DNA of 64,000 bases. Source: Micromonospora sp. LH3U1. Lineage in GTDB: Bacteria > Actinomycetota > Actinomycetes > Mycobacteriales > Micromonosporaceae. The DNA is taken from positions 124,001 through 188,000 of the forward strand of contig NZ_CP116936.1 of the NCBI RefSeq assembly GCF_028475105.1, in the 5' to 3' direction. Position 1 is the first letter of the stretch. The number at the start of each line of letters is the position of its first letter. The position numbers and the translations under genes were made by a program. Below the pieces are notes generated by a model. The model saw nothing but the letters and a program-made list of their open reading frames with translations. It did not search any database and was not told the DNA's origin. Of this stretch, positions 18,763 through 27,660 are shown one piece after another.

Positions 18763-19383
18763 GTGGGCGGGTCAGTGACGTACCTGGTGGCGGCGCTTGC
18801 CGTACTTGTCGTGGTCATGGTCGTGGTCGTCGTGCGGGCCCGGCGGCGGTCGGCGGCCCGACCCGACGGTGCGCTGCCGCCCGGACGGCCGGCGCGCGAC
18901 CGTCCGGCAGAGTCGCTGCGCGACAGCCCGCTCCGCCTGGCCCTGGGCGACCGCGTGCGGATCCGCGAGCAGGAGTACGCGGTGAGCGGCACCATCCGCC
19001 TTGTCGAGGGCGACTGGAGCTGGGTGCAGCACCTGCTCGACGACGACTCCGGCACCCGGCACCGGCTCTCCGTGGAGGACGGCCCCGAACTGGAGTTGGT
19101 GCTCTGGACGGCCGAGCCCGGCGCGACCGTCACCCCGGGCGCCCCGACCATCGACCTCGGCGGGCTGCGCTACACCTGGGCCGAGACCGGGCAGGCGCGT
19201 TACACCGCCACCGGCGAGACCGGGCTGACGTCGGCCGGGACCATGCGCTACCACGACTACCAGTCCGGTGGCGCCGCGCGGCTCTCCTTCGAGGCGTACG
19301 GGGAAGAGGGCTGGAGAGTGGCCCGCGGCGACCTGCTGGACCCCGCCGACCTGACGATCCGCCCCACGTCCGAGGGCCACTGA
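18763..19383 (+). CDS. DUF4178-domain membrane-anchored protein
   Basis: 206 residues. One N-terminal membrane helix (YLVAALAVLVVVMVVVVV), a basic stop-transfer (RARRR), a Pro/Arg linker, then a beta-rich DUF4178 domain (about 60-190) with LGDRVRIREQEYAVSGTIRL, WSWVQHLL and the YHDYQS-GGAARLSFE segment. In other bacteria DUF4178 genes sit beside membrane and stress genes; the biochemical role is unknown. The start is GTG with GGGGGGAT upstream. Confidence 0.75.
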   Translation: MGGSVTYLVAALAVLVVVMVVVVVRARRRSAARPDGALPPGRPARDRPAESLRDSPLRLALGDRVRIREQEYAVSGTIRLVEGDWSWVQHLLDDDSGTRHRLSVEDGPELELVLWTAEPGATVTPGAPTIDLGGLRYTWAETGQARYTATGETGLTSAGTMRYHDYQSGGAARLSFEAYGEEGWRVARGDLLDPADLTIRPTSEGH

Positions 19384-19475
19384 GCTGGATCCGGTGGGCG
19401 CGCCAGGCTCACCACGGCATGCCGAAGTGGCTCGTTGTCGATACGGTGTGGGCGCGATCTTAGGGAAGGAGAATC

Positions 19476-20237
19476 GTGGTCGATTCCCAGAGCACGCCGG
19501 CCCGTCAGCGGCCATCCATTGTGTCGATTTCCAGCTACCTGCTCTTCCTGTTCCTGGCGTGCCAGGTGATCAGTCTGATCATCACGCTCAGCACCATCGG
19601 TAAGACGCGTGACGCGCTCCGCGACGCGTACGCGGGCAGCACCGCCGCCAATGCCGACCAGGTCGCGGACGTCTTCCTCGCCATCGCCCTCGGCAGCAGC
19701 ATCCTGCTGCTGTTGCTCGCGATCGTGCTGGGCGTCCTGGCACTGTTCAACAACCAGGGCCGTAACGGCTCCCGGATCACCACCTGGATCGTCGGCGGCA
19801 TCATGGTCTGCTGCGTGGGTGGCGGCCTGCTCAGCAATGCGGCCGGCGGTTTCGCCGCCAGCGGGGAGACCGCCGGCGACGGGCCGAGCAGTGCGGAGAT
19901 TCAGCGCCGGCTGGAGGAGGCCCTGCCCTCCTGGTCAGCCCCGGTCAGCCTCCTGCTCGGCGTGATCAGCCTGATCGCGCTGCTCACGGCGCTCATCCTG
20001 TTGGCGCTGCCGAAGGCCAACGAGTTCTTCCGCAAGCCCACCGCAGGGTGGGAGCCGCCGATCCCGGGCGCCAGCTACCCGGGTTACCCGCAGGCTCCGG
20101 GTCAGCCTGGCTACCCGCAGTCGGCCGGTCAGCCGGGTTATCCGTCGAGTGGGGAGCCGAGCTACCCCCCGCCGCCGGCCCCGAACCGGCCGGACGACAC
20201 GCCGCCCGGGTCGTCAACCCCGCCGTCGACGAGTTGA
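19476..20237 (+). CDS. Four-helix membrane protein with Pro/Gly/Tyr tail
   Basis: 253 residues with about four membrane segments (ISSYLLFLFLACQVISLI, IALGSSILLLLLAIVLGVLA, WIVGGIMVCCVGGGLL, PVSLLLGVISLIALLTALI). The last 60 residues are disordered with repeats of the type YPQAPGQPGYPQ. The start GTG has AGGGAAGGAG. The next gene is a shorter paralogue with the same arrangement of helices, so the pair arose by tandem duplication. The function is unknown. Confidence 0.75.
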   Translation: MVDSQSTPARQRPSIVSISSYLLFLFLACQVISLIITLSTIGKTRDALRDAYAGSTAANADQVADVFLAIALGSSILLLLLAIVLGVLALFNNQGRNGSRITTWIVGGIMVCCVGGGLLSNAAGGFAASGETAGDGPSSAEIQRRLEEALPSWSAPVSLLLGVISLIALLTALILLALPKANEFFRKPTAGWEPPIPGASYPGYPQAPGQPGYPQSAGQPGYPSSGEPSYPPPPAPNRPDDTPPGSSTPPSTS

Positions 20238-20309
20238 CCGCTCGATAACCACGACGCCGACGATCCCTCCGAGTAGGTTGCAACCCGACGCCTACCGGAG
20301 GGATTCGTC

Positions 20310-20975
20310 GTGTCGTACCCAGAATCGGCACCGGCCCGCCGGCCCGCCGTCGTCCTGTCGGCCGCGACCGTGCTGTTGGTGATGGCGGTCGCCGCGCTCG
20401 CGTACACCGTGGTCGACCTGGTGGTGCTGGGCGGGACGGTCGACGCGTTCCGCTCCGCGGCCCGGGACACCTCGGCGAGTCCGGAGCAGATCGACGATGT
20501 GGTGACGCTGCTCCGCGCCTCCGCAGCGCTGTCGGCGGTGGTGGCTGCGCTCTCCGCGCCGGTGCTCGCCGGCCTGGCCCTCGGGCTGCTGGCTCGTCGC
20601 GCCGGCGCTCGGGTGGCCACCTGGGTGATCAGCGGGCTCGGCCTGCTCGCGGGCTGCTGCAGCGTGGCGGTGCTCGTCGGCGAACGGGCCGCGCCACTGC
20701 AACTGGGCGCTGGCGAGCAGGCTCTCGCCGAGTTGCTGGGTCTGATCGGCGACGCGTACCCGTCGTGGTGGATTCCGCTCAACGCCGGGCTTTCCGTCGG
20801 GCAGGGGCTCGGTTACCTTGTAGTAGCTTTGCTGCTGGCCCTGCCGGCGGCGAACGCCTGGTTCCGTCGCCACCGCTCGACTGCGCCGACCATGCCATCC
20901 GCACCGCCCGCGTTCATGCCCGCCCCGCACCAGCCACCGTCGGCGCCTCCCGCGCCCCCGTACCCGCCCAGGTGA
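20310..20975 (+). CDS. Paralogous four-helix membrane protein
   Basis: 221 residues, same plan as the gene before it: a first membrane helix, an extracellular loop with a short DAFRSAARDT-type helix (matching TRDALRDAYAGS in its neighbour), two central helices, a loop ending in YPSWW (LPSWS in the neighbour), a last helix ending LPAANAWFRR (LPKANEFFRK), and a Pro-rich tail. The GTG start has CGGAGGG. Its TGA overlaps an in-frame GTG of the following SDR gene. Confidence 0.75.
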   Translation: MSYPESAPARRPAVVLSAATVLLVMAVAALAYTVVDLVVLGGTVDAFRSAARDTSASPEQIDDVVTLLRASAALSAVVAALSAPVLAGLALGLLARRAGARVATWVISGLGLLAGCCSVAVLVGERAAPLQLGAGEQALAELLGLIGDAYPSWWIPLNAGLSVGQGLGYLVVALLLALPAANAWFRRHRSTAPTMPSAPPAFMPAPHQPPSAPPAPPYPPR

Positions 20976-20986
20976 GGACCGCCCCC

Positions 20987-21796
20987 GTGACGCTCGACCC
21001 CACGACTGCCGAGCGCCGAGCCCTCGTCACCGGGGCCACCGCCGGCATCGGCGCGGCGTTCACCCGGCGGCTGGCCGCCGACGGCTGGCATCTGGTGCTG
21101 GTCGCCCGCGACGCGGCCCGGCTGACCGAGATGGCCACCGAGTTGGGTTCCACGCACGGCCGTGAGGTAGAGACGATTCCGGCGGATCTGTCCACCGACG
21201 ACGGCTGCGCCATCGTGGAGCAGCGGCTCGCCGACGGCAGTCCAGTTCACCTCCTGGTCAACAACGCCGGGATCAGCCTGAACAAACCGTTCCTGCGCTC
21301 CACGGCGGAGGATGAGGCGCGCCTGTTGCGGCTCAATGTGCACGCGGTCATGCGACTGACCCTGGTGGCGCTGCGATCGATGACCGAACGGCGAAATGGG
21401 GCAGTGATTAATGTCTCTTCGGTTGCCGGGTTCGGTACGGCGATGCCCGGGTCGACCTACTCGGCCAGCAAGGCATGGGTCACCAACTTCAGCGAGTCCG
21501 TCGGTCAGTCGGCGCGGCCGTTCGGCGTCCGGGTGATGGCACTCTGCCCCGGCTACACCCGCACCGAGTTCCACCAGCGGGCCGGCATCAACATGTCCAA
21601 GACGCCGGAGTGGCTGTGGCTGCGGGCCGAGGATGTGGTTGACGAAGGCCTGCGTGACCTGCGTAAAGGCAAGATGGTCAGTGTCCCGGCATGGAAGTAC
21701 AAGGTGGCCGTCGCCGGCATGCGGCACGCGCCGCGCTGGCTGCTCCATGCCGTTGCACGGGACGCCCGCGGCCGGATCGGTCGCGACGAGCGCTGA
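20987..21796 (+). CDS. Short-chain dehydrogenase/reductase
   Basis: About 269 residues. The GTG at 20987 was chosen because GAGGA stands 8 bases upstream; a GTG at 20972 overlapping the previous stop is possible. It has the Rossmann motif TGATAGIG near the N-terminus, NNAG, the catalytic Ser in NVSSVAG and YSASK with Tyr and Lys. It reduces or oxidises an alcohol/ketone with NAD(P)H. The closest types are SDRs acting on acyl chains or sterols (DltE-like); the substrate is unknown. It is coupled to the membrane paralogue gene before it. Confidence 0.88.
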   Translation: MTLDPTTAERRALVTGATAGIGAAFTRRLAADGWHLVLVARDAARLTEMATELGSTHGREVETIPADLSTDDGCAIVEQRLADGSPVHLLVNNAGISLNKPFLRSTAEDEARLLRLNVHAVMRLTLVALRSMTERRNGAVINVSSVAGFGTAMPGSTYSASKAWVTNFSESVGQSARPFGVRVMALCPGYTRTEFHQRAGINMSKTPEWLWLRAEDVVDEGLRDLRKGKMVSVPAWKYKVAVAGMRHAPRWLLHAVARDARGRIGRDER

Positions 21797-21965
21797 GCTT
21801 CGACAGGCCCGCCGGTCCCCGGGGGTCGTTGGCGCGGCGTTGGCGCGCCGCTATCGAGCCGGTCGCTGAGCGTAGTCGAACATTGCCAGCCATCGGTCCC
21901 TCGCGGGGCTGATCAGGGTGGACCCGACACGCGGCGTTCAGACTTGCGCAGTAACCTCTATCGCC

Positions 21966-22505
21966 ATGGGGGACCACGACGACCTGCGTAAATTCATTAC
22001 CGACCTGGCTGTGGTCCACGGACGGGTCGTGCTCTCCTCGGGGCGTGAGGCAGACTGGTACGTGGATCTGCGGCGCGTCACGCTCCATCACCAGGCCGCA
22101 CCTCTGGTCGGCCGGGTGTTGCTCGACCTCACCGCCGACTGGGAGTACGACGCTGTCGGCGGCCTCACCCTGGGCGCGGATCCTGTCGCGCTCTCGATGC
22201 TGCATGCCGCCGTTCCGACCGGCCGTGCCCTGGACGCCTTTGTGGTGCGCAAGGCGGGCAAGGCGCACGGTCTACAGCGGCGGATCGAGGGACCGGAGGT
22301 GGCCGGCCGTCGGGTGTTGGCGGTGGAGGATACGTCCACGACGGGCGGAAGTGTTTTGACCGCTGTCGAGGCGCTTCGTGAGGCCGGGGCGGAAGTCGTG
22401 GGCGTGGCGGTTATTGTTGATCGAGGCGCCGGCGACGCGGTGCGAGCCGCCGGATTGCCGTACCGGGCGGCCTATACGTTGGCTGACCTCGGCCTTGTGG
22501 CGTAA
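21966..22505 (+). CDS. pyrE: Orotate phosphoribosyltransferase
   Basis: 179 residues from ATG 21966. The phosphoribosyltransferase fold has the PRPP-binding motif VLAVEDTSTTGGS near residue 117 and the flexible loop VVRKAGKAHG. N-terminal SSGREADWYVDLR contacts orotate. It makes OMP from orotate and PRPP in pyrimidine synthesis. In M. tuberculosis pyrE lies likewise between fba and clpB. It stands apart from the other pyr genes and is followed by an ArsR-family gene. Confidence 0.92.
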   Translation: MGDHDDLRKFITDLAVVHGRVVLSSGREADWYVDLRRVTLHHQAAPLVGRVLLDLTADWEYDAVGGLTLGADPVALSMLHAAVPTGRALDAFVVRKAGKAHGLQRRIEGPEVAGRRVLAVEDTSTTGGSVLTAVEALREAGAEVVGVAVIVDRGAGDAVRAAGLPYRAAYTLADLGLVA

Positions 22506-22571
22506 AAGTTTGCCGATTCGGATCTGCTGATATGCAGGCGGATCGATGCTGCTGGTGGAAGGATGGAATAC

Positions 22572-22940
22572 GTGGGAACTGCGTTGGCCGAAATGACTAT
22601 GCCTCAGATCTCGCCGCTTAACGGCGAGCCGATCGAACGTGCCGATGCCGAGCGTCTCGCCGGGGTCCTCAAGGCCCTTGCTGATCCTGCTCGGTTGCGG
22701 CTGCTCAGCCTGATCCAGTCGGCCCCCGAGGGCGAGGCGTGCGTCTGTGACCTGACGGCGCCGCTCGGCCTCTCTCAGCCGACGGTCAGTCATCACCTGC
22801 GTATCCTCACCGAGGCTGGCTTGCTGCAGCGGGAGAAGCGCGGTGTCTGGGCGTACTACAGCCTGGTCCCGAGTGCGATCGCGACGATCGCCGACCTGCT
22901 GACCCCGCCGCGTAAGCGGGCCACCAAGAAGGCCCGCTGA
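22572..22940 (+). CDS. ArsR/SmtB-family regulator
   Basis: About 122 residues. GTG 22572 has GGAAGGA at the right distance; ATG 22563 directly abuts that site. The winged helix carries EACVCDLTAPLGLSQPTVSHH, with the CxC pair of the alpha-3 metal site known in ArsR/CadC-type sensors, and ends with a Lys/Arg tail. It probably represses a metal or arsenic response gene and falls off when metal binds. No transporter gene is adjacent, so the target lies elsewhere or is itself. Confidence 0.88.
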   Translation: MGTALAEMTMPQISPLNGEPIERADAERLAGVLKALADPARLRLLSLIQSAPEGEACVCDLTAPLGLSQPTVSHHLRILTEAGLLQREKRGVWAYYSLVPSAIATIADLLTPPRKRATKKAR

Positions 22941-23062
22941 CGTAGGCAATACACGCCGTCCCGCGCCGGGGCGGCGTCCGGTGGCGAGCCAGGGGTGGCG
23001 CCACCGGTGGGTGACACCTGCTCGTCCCCGGCCGCACCGCCGGAGGCCGGGTGCGACATGCC

Positions 23063-23096
23063 GACGGCCGACCCCCTCACCAGGGGGCCGGCCGTC
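23063..23096. terminator. Hairpin between convergent arsR-like and dedA genes
   Basis: GACGGCC and CCCCCT on the left pair with AGGGGG and GGCCGTC on the right, with two unpaired bases on each side and a CACC loop. It can serve both strands. Confidence 0.6.
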
Positions 23097-23109
23097 GTCG
23101 TACCTGGGG

Positions 23110-23931
23110 TCAGCGGTCCTGGCCGTGCTCCGGGCGCTGGCGGCCGTGCTGGTGCCCGTCGTGGTCGAACGCCTCACGGGCCGCTTCCACCGCGCCAGCG
23201 GCGCTGGCCGCCGCGATCACCGCGACCGCCTCGCCGCGCTTACGAGCCCGCCGATCGCGGAGGAACTCGAAGAAGATCGGCAGGACCGAGATCACGACGA
23301 TCAGGGCCACCACCGGCAGGATGTAATGGTCGATCTTGTCGCCGATGGCCTGGTAGATCTGCTCGGCCAGCAGGTAGCCGATCAGCAGGATGCCGTCCAC
23401 CCAGAGCACCGCACCGACGATGTTCCACAGTAGGAACTTCCGGGCCGGCATGCCGAGCGCGCCGGCGACCGGGTTGAGGAACGTTCGAACGATCGGGATG
23501 AAGCGCGCCAGCACCACGGCCTTCGCCGGGCCGAACTTGTCGAAGTAGTACTCGGCCTTCTCCACGTACTCCTTCTTGAAGAGCCGGGAGTTCGGCCGTT
23601 CGAACATCGGCCGGCCGTACCGCGCACCGAGCCAGTGCCCCAGCTGGGCGCCGGCGATCGCGCAGATCGGCCCGCCGATCAGCAGGCCTGCCAGGGAGAG
23701 GCGGGTGCCGTCGCCGAAGATCGCGTCCGCGACCGGCGACGCGGCCACCCCGGCGAGGAACAGCAGCGAGTCGCCAGGGAAGAAGAAGCCCACCAGCAGG
23801 CCGGTCTCGGCGAAGAGGATCACCCACACGCCGATCAGCCCGAAGGTCTGCAACAGATCCTTGGGATCGAGCGGGTTCAGGGCGACGCTCTCCGCGAGAG
23901 CGCGGATGTTCTCAGCTGTGTCCACGGCCAC
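23110..23931 (-). CDS. DedA-family membrane protein (first)
   Basis: 273 residues with about five membrane segments. Family motifs are present: the early acidic residue in FAETGLLVGF, FFPGDSLLF, the GxxLGHWLGARYGR loop and the re-entrant RFIPIVRTFLNPVAG with its conserved arginines. The C-terminus is a cytosolic Ala/Glu-rich and His-rich tail (DHDGHQHGRQ). DedA proteins are flippases for undecaprenyl phosphate or phospholipids and need the proton motive force. The position near fba and pyrE matches Rv0364 of M. tuberculosis. Confidence 0.9.
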   Translation of the reverse strand: MAVDTAENIRALAESVALNPLDPKDLLQTFGLIGVWVILFAETGLLVGFFFPGDSLLFLAGVAASPVADAIFGDGTRLSLAGLLIGGPICAIAGAQLGHWLGARYGRPMFERPNSRLFKKEYVEKAEYYFDKFGPAKAVVLARFIPIVRTFLNPVAGALGMPARKFLLWNIVGAVLWVDGILLIGYLLAEQIYQAIGDKIDHYILPVVALIVVISVLPIFFEFLRDRRARKRGEAVAVIAAASAAGAVEAAREAFDHDGHQHGRQRPEHGQDR

Positions 23932-24002
23932 AAAGGGTACCGAAGCCCAAGGCCCCTGCCGCGCCGGACCGGCCCCTCACCACCCGCCCGCGTAGTGGGG
24001 GC

Positions 24003-24163
24003 CCAACGACGGTGCCCCGCCGACCGTGATGGTCGGCGGGGCACCGGTGGTGCGGGGTGGATCAGGCTACGAAGCGGGTCCGGCGGCGCTTGGCCACCAG
24101 GTAGCCGCCGACGCCCGCGGCGAGCAGCAGTGCGCCGAGGCCGGCGATCAGGCCGGTGGACTG
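24003..24163. repeat. 161-bp duplicated gene end (copy A)
   Basis: Bases 24003-24163 and 25834-25994 are identical except one position. Each copy holds the terminator hairpin and the last codons of an LPxTG protein. Confidence 0.9.
24011..24045 (-). terminator. Terminator of LPxTG gene 1
   Basis: GGTGCCCCGCCGACC (24011-24025) and its exact reverse complement (24031-24045) enclose GTGAT. It follows the stop of the minus-strand gene at 24062. Confidence 0.75.
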
Positions 24164-25636
24164 GCCGGTGATCGGCAGCGAGCTACCGTCACCGTCACCG
24201 TTGTCGCCGCCGCCGCTGCCGCCGGTCGCGTTGATCAGAATCTTGGCGGTGTCGTTGGCCGGCTTCAGGTCCGCGTAGAAGCCGCCATCGCACTCGCAGG
24301 GCAGGTTGATCTTGACGGCGCCGGTGTCGTTCGGAACAACCTTGTCGATCCGAAGCGTGAAGTCGGCGGTTTCCTGGTCGCCGGCCTTGATGAACGGCGT
24401 CGGGTAGCAGCCGTAGACCCGGCCGCCCGGCTGACCCGGCTCGCCCCACTCCTCACCGGTGATCGGGGCGCAGAACTCCGGAGCCGCCACGACGGTGGTG
24501 TTCTTCGGGATCTCCACGTTCATGTGGGTGACCGCCGAGCCGCCGCGGCTGCGGTCCAGCGTTGCCGGTCCGTTGTTGCGGAAGCCGATGGTGACCTCGA
24601 CCTCGTCGCCCTTCTTGCCCGAGGCGCTGTCGCCGATCGCCTCAAGGTCGGTGCCGTTCTTGCCGGTCACCTTGACGTTGAGGGAGGACCCGTTGTTGTC
24701 CGGCTCGGTGTCGGCCTGGGAGCCGCGGGTCCCGGCCATCGTGGAGAGCTTGGCGAGGGCGAGCTTCCCGTCGGTCCCCGGCTTGCCTACCGAGACACCC
24801 ACGCTGTCGAGATACGCGTCGAAGTCCTCAAACTCTGCGGGCGTCATCCAGATGATCTCGCCGTACTCGGAACCCGGAGCGTACGAGTCTTCCCCGACTC
24901 GGTAGGCGAGGTTGGCACCGTAGGTGGCACCCGGTGCGAGGTCCTCGTCGAAGTGACAGCTGCGCAGCTCGTCGTCCACGTAGGTGCAGTTGCTGTAGTG
25001 CTTGTCCGCGCGGATGCCGTAGTCGTTGTAGAAGATGACGCTCGCCCCGTTGGCGGCAGTCTTACCGCTGTTGCTGACCTTGAGGGCGGCGGTGAACTTT
25101 CCGCCGGGTGCCGCCGACACCTCGATCTCGGGCCCGGCGGCGAGGTCGACACCCTCACCCACACGGATCTTGGCGTCATGGCTGACGGAGTCGAAACCTG
25201 CGGCGCTGAGCGTCACCTTGACGGTGCCCGCATCTCCGTCCTTCGCACCCTCGGCGGGCGCGATGACGACGGGGGCGATGCCGCCGAGGCCCCACTCCTC
25301 CACACCGATCTCAAAGGGGTCGGCGCAGAGCAGGACGCCCTTCTCGGGGGTCGTGCAGTAATCCGTTGCCGTCTCCGGCGCGAGGGTGACCTTGTCGGCC
25401 AGGTCGCGGTAGTCGTAGCGGACGGTGACGTCGCGGAGCACGACCGGGGCGCTGCTGTAGACGGTCGTGGATTCCACCTTGCCGGCGGACTTGGTCGCGA
25501 TGGTCGTGTCGCCGAAGTAGACGCCCAATTCGACGGGCGCTTCCTCAGCGGCGACGGCCGGGCTGGCGGAGGCAGCGACGAACGCGCCTGCTACGCCCAA
25601 TCCGGCGAGCCAGCGCCGGGTGGAGTGGGTGAGCAT
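24062..25636 (-). CDS. LPxTG cell-wall-anchored surface protein 1
   Basis: 524 residues. Signal peptide at 1-30 (Arg-Arg then AGLGVAGAFVAASASPAVAA). The long extracellular part (about 31-470) is a string of beta-sandwich-like segments with two regions of the type NNGPATLDR, as in DUF11/CARDB-like repeats. The sorting signal is LPITG (about 487-491), a hydrophobic helix and the tail KRRRTRFVA. Sortase would link it to peptidoglycan. Signal peptide, sorting signal and upstream region are nearly identical to gene 2, while the core is diverged. No sortase gene is in the window. Confidence 0.85.
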   Translation of the reverse strand: MLTHSTRRWLAGLGVAGAFVAASASPAVAAEEAPVELGVYFGDTTIATKSAGKVESTTVYSSAPVVLRDVTVRYDYRDLADKVTLAPETATDYCTTPEKGVLLCADPFEIGVEEWGLGGIAPVVIAPAEGAKDGDAGTVKVTLSAAGFDSVSHDAKIRVGEGVDLAAGPEIEVSAAPGGKFTAALKVSNSGKTAANGASVIFYNDYGIRADKHYSNCTYVDDELRSCHFDEDLAPGATYGANLAYRVGEDSYAPGSEYGEIIWMTPAEFEDFDAYLDSVGVSVGKPGTDGKLALAKLSTMAGTRGSQADTEPDNNGSSLNVKVTGKNGTDLEAIGDSASGKKGDEVEVTIGFRNNGPATLDRSRGGSAVTHMNVEIPKNTTVVAAPEFCAPITGEEWGEPGQPGGRVYGCYPTPFIKAGDQETADFTLRIDKVVPNDTGAVKINLPCECDGGFYADLKPANDTAKILINATGGSGGGDNGDGDGSSLPITGQSTGLIAGLGALLLAAGVGGYLVAKRRRTRFVA

Positions 25637-25661
25637 GAGGGGGTTCCTCCAGTTGAAGGTT

Positions 25662-25714
25662 CAGGTGGAGCGTGCGGATCTTAAGGAATCGCTAAGCCTG
25701 GCTGCAGCCCCGAG
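25662..25714. repeat. Conserved 53-bp upstream block (copy A)
   Basis: This block upstream of LPxTG gene 1 matches 27507-27559 upstream of gene 2 with two differences. It contains CTTAAGGAATCGCTAAG and presumably carries the shared promoter or 5' leader element. Confidence 0.8.
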
Positions 25715-25833
25715 AGTTGCCCGTCCGGCAAGACGAACCGAAAGGTTGATCAGCGGCACCGCAATGTTCGGTCGGTCCGCTCACGCCATGACCGACTCCC
25801 ACCACCCGCTGGGCGCATCCCGGGCGGTGGGGT

Positions 25834-25994
25834 CCAACGACGGTGCCCCGCCGACCGTGATGGTGGGCGGGGCACCGGTGGTGCGGGGTGGATCAGGCTA
25901 CGAAGCGGGTCCGGCGGCGCTTGGCCACCAGGTAGCCGCCGACGCCCGCGGCGAGCAGCAGTGCGCCGAGGCCGGCGATCAGGCCGGTGGACTG
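25834..25994. repeat. 161-bp duplicated gene end (copy B)
   Basis: Second copy of the block at 24003-24163, with a single base difference located in the terminator stem. Confidence 0.9.
25842..25876 (-). terminator. Terminator of LPxTG gene 2
   Basis: Same 15-bp hairpin as after gene 1, with one mismatch in the right arm (25862-25876). Confidence 0.7.
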
Positions 25995-27479
25995 ACCGGT
26001 GACCGGCAGACCGCCGCCGTCACCGCCGCCCGTGCCGCCGTCACCGCCGTCACCGTCACCGCCGTCACCGCCGTCGCCGCCGTCGTCCGTCTTGGTCGGG
26101 TTGATCACGATCTTCGCGGTGTCGTTGCCCTTGTTCGGGTCACCGACCAGCGCGGTCGTGATGGCACCCGTGGCGTCCGGGACGACCTTGTCGATCCGGA
26201 GCGCGAACGAGTACGAGGTCTCGTAGTCCTTCCAGCTCTCAAGGACCTGGCAGGCGTACTCCTTCGCGCCCGGCTCACCCCAACCCGCGGTCCACGGGTC
26301 CCACTCCTTCTCCGGCGCGAATGGCACGCAGTCGAAGGGGGCTTCGACCACCGTCGTGTCGGCCGGGACAGACACCCGGACTGGCAGGTCCTCAAGCCGG
26401 ATGCCCGGCGTGCCCTGGCCCAGGTACTCGAGCACCGCCGGCCCGAGGTTGGTGAAGCTCGGCTCGACGGTGACCACGTCACCCTTCTTGCCACTCGCGG
26501 TCACGCCCTTGGTGGCCAGGTCCGCGTGGTTGTCACCGGTCACCTGGACGGTCCCGATGGTCATGTTGTTCATCTTGTCCAGGTCGGTCTGAGGCACCCT
26601 CGCCCCCTGCACCGACTGCGCGACCAGACGAAGTTCCTTGCCCGTGCCGGGCTTGATGTCGTCGAGGAACCAGTCCTTGAACGCCAGATCCCAGTCGTCC
26701 GTGGTCCACCAGTCCAGTACGACCGGGAACTTGGCGCCCGTACGCGCCTCCGGGGCCACCTTGATGGGCAGGTCTGAGGAGAGCTTGTACGACTTGTTCG
26801 GCTCGATCTTCGTGTCGAACGTGCAGAAGGCGGTCATGCCCCACTCGTCGGACTTGCAGTTCGAGAAGTCCCCGCCGTAGGAGGCGAGGTATTCGGCCTG
26901 CACGACGAGAACAGCGCCTTCGACGGCGGTCTCACCGGCGTTGCGAACGACGGCCGGTAGACCAGCTTTGCCACCCGGAGCGCCGCTGGCCTCCACGGTC
27001 GGGTCGCTCACGAGGTCAACGCCCTCGGCGATGGTGATGTCGGCCGTCGCCTTGGCGGTCTTGCCACCGGAGGTGATGCTGATCGCCAGGGCGCCCTTCT
27101 GTCCTGGCTTCGCGTCGTCCTTACCCGTGACCATGTAGTTGAACCAGGGCGCCTGGCCCTCCTCGACGTCGGTCTCGCAGTGCAGCTTGGTTGCCGAAAC
27201 GTCGCAGGCCCAGCCCCACGCCGACTCCACCGTGGCGAAGTCGGCGACTGCGGAGAAGTCGACGTCCACGGAGGTCTGACCGAACTTCAGCTCGGACTCG
27301 GTGTCAGTCTGCTGCGCGTAGAAGTAGCCGTAGTCAGTGTGGCCGGGCGCGACGAGCAGATCGTGCGTCCCGATCTCGAAAGGGGCTTCGGCGGCGACGG
27401 CCGGGCTGGCGGAGGCGGCGACGAACGCGCCTGCTACGCCCAGTCCGGCGAGCCAACGCCGGGTGGAGTGGGTGAGCAT
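25893..27479 (-). CDS. LPxTG cell-wall-anchored surface protein 2
   Basis: 528 residues, paralogue of gene 1. Same signal peptide, then an extracellular part that has drifted far from gene 1 but keeps the order of segments (VDLVSDPTVEASGAPGGKAG against VDLAAGPEIEVSAAPGGKFT). A Gly/Asp-rich low-complexity hinge (about 455-490, GGDGGDGGDGDGGDGG) precedes LPVTG (about 491-495) and the same transmembrane anchor and KRRRTRFVA tail as gene 1. It is cell-wall linked; ligand or function is unknown. Confidence 0.85.
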   Translation of the reverse strand: MLTHSTRRWLAGLGVAGAFVAASASPAVAAEAPFEIGTHDLLVAPGHTDYGYFYAQQTDTESELKFGQTSVDVDFSAVADFATVESAWGWACDVSATKLHCETDVEEGQAPWFNYMVTGKDDAKPGQKGALAISITSGGKTAKATADITIAEGVDLVSDPTVEASGAPGGKAGLPAVVRNAGETAVEGAVLVVQAEYLASYGGDFSNCKSDEWGMTAFCTFDTKIEPNKSYKLSSDLPIKVAPEARTGAKFPVVLDWWTTDDWDLAFKDWFLDDIKPGTGKELRLVAQSVQGARVPQTDLDKMNNMTIGTVQVTGDNHADLATKGVTASGKKGDVVTVEPSFTNLGPAVLEYLGQGTPGIRLEDLPVRVSVPADTTVVEAPFDCVPFAPEKEWDPWTAGWGEPGAKEYACQVLESWKDYETSYSFALRIDKVVPDATGAITTALVGDPNKGNDTAKIVINPTKTDDGGDGGDGGDGDGGDGGTGGGDGGGLPVTGQSTGLIAGLGALLLAAGVGGYLVAKRRRTRFVA

Positions 27480-27506
27480 GAGGGGGGTTCCTCCAGTGAG
27501 GGAAGT

Positions 27507-27559
27507 CAGGTGGAGCGTGCGGATCTTAAGGAATCGCTAAGGCTGACTGCAGCCCCGAG
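27507..27559. repeat. Conserved 53-bp upstream block (copy B)
   Basis: Partner of 25662-25714. It lies between LPxTG gene 2 and the divergent sigma-factor gene. Beyond it, CCGAAAGGTTGATCA and CACCGCAA also recur in both upstream regions. Confidence 0.8.
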
Positions 27560-27660
27560 CGCCGCCCATCGATCAGGTTCAACCGAAAGGTTGATCAGGG
27601 GCACCGCAACGTTCGGTCCATCCACTCCCGTCATCTGAGGCAGGAGCCCCGGGAGGTGCA

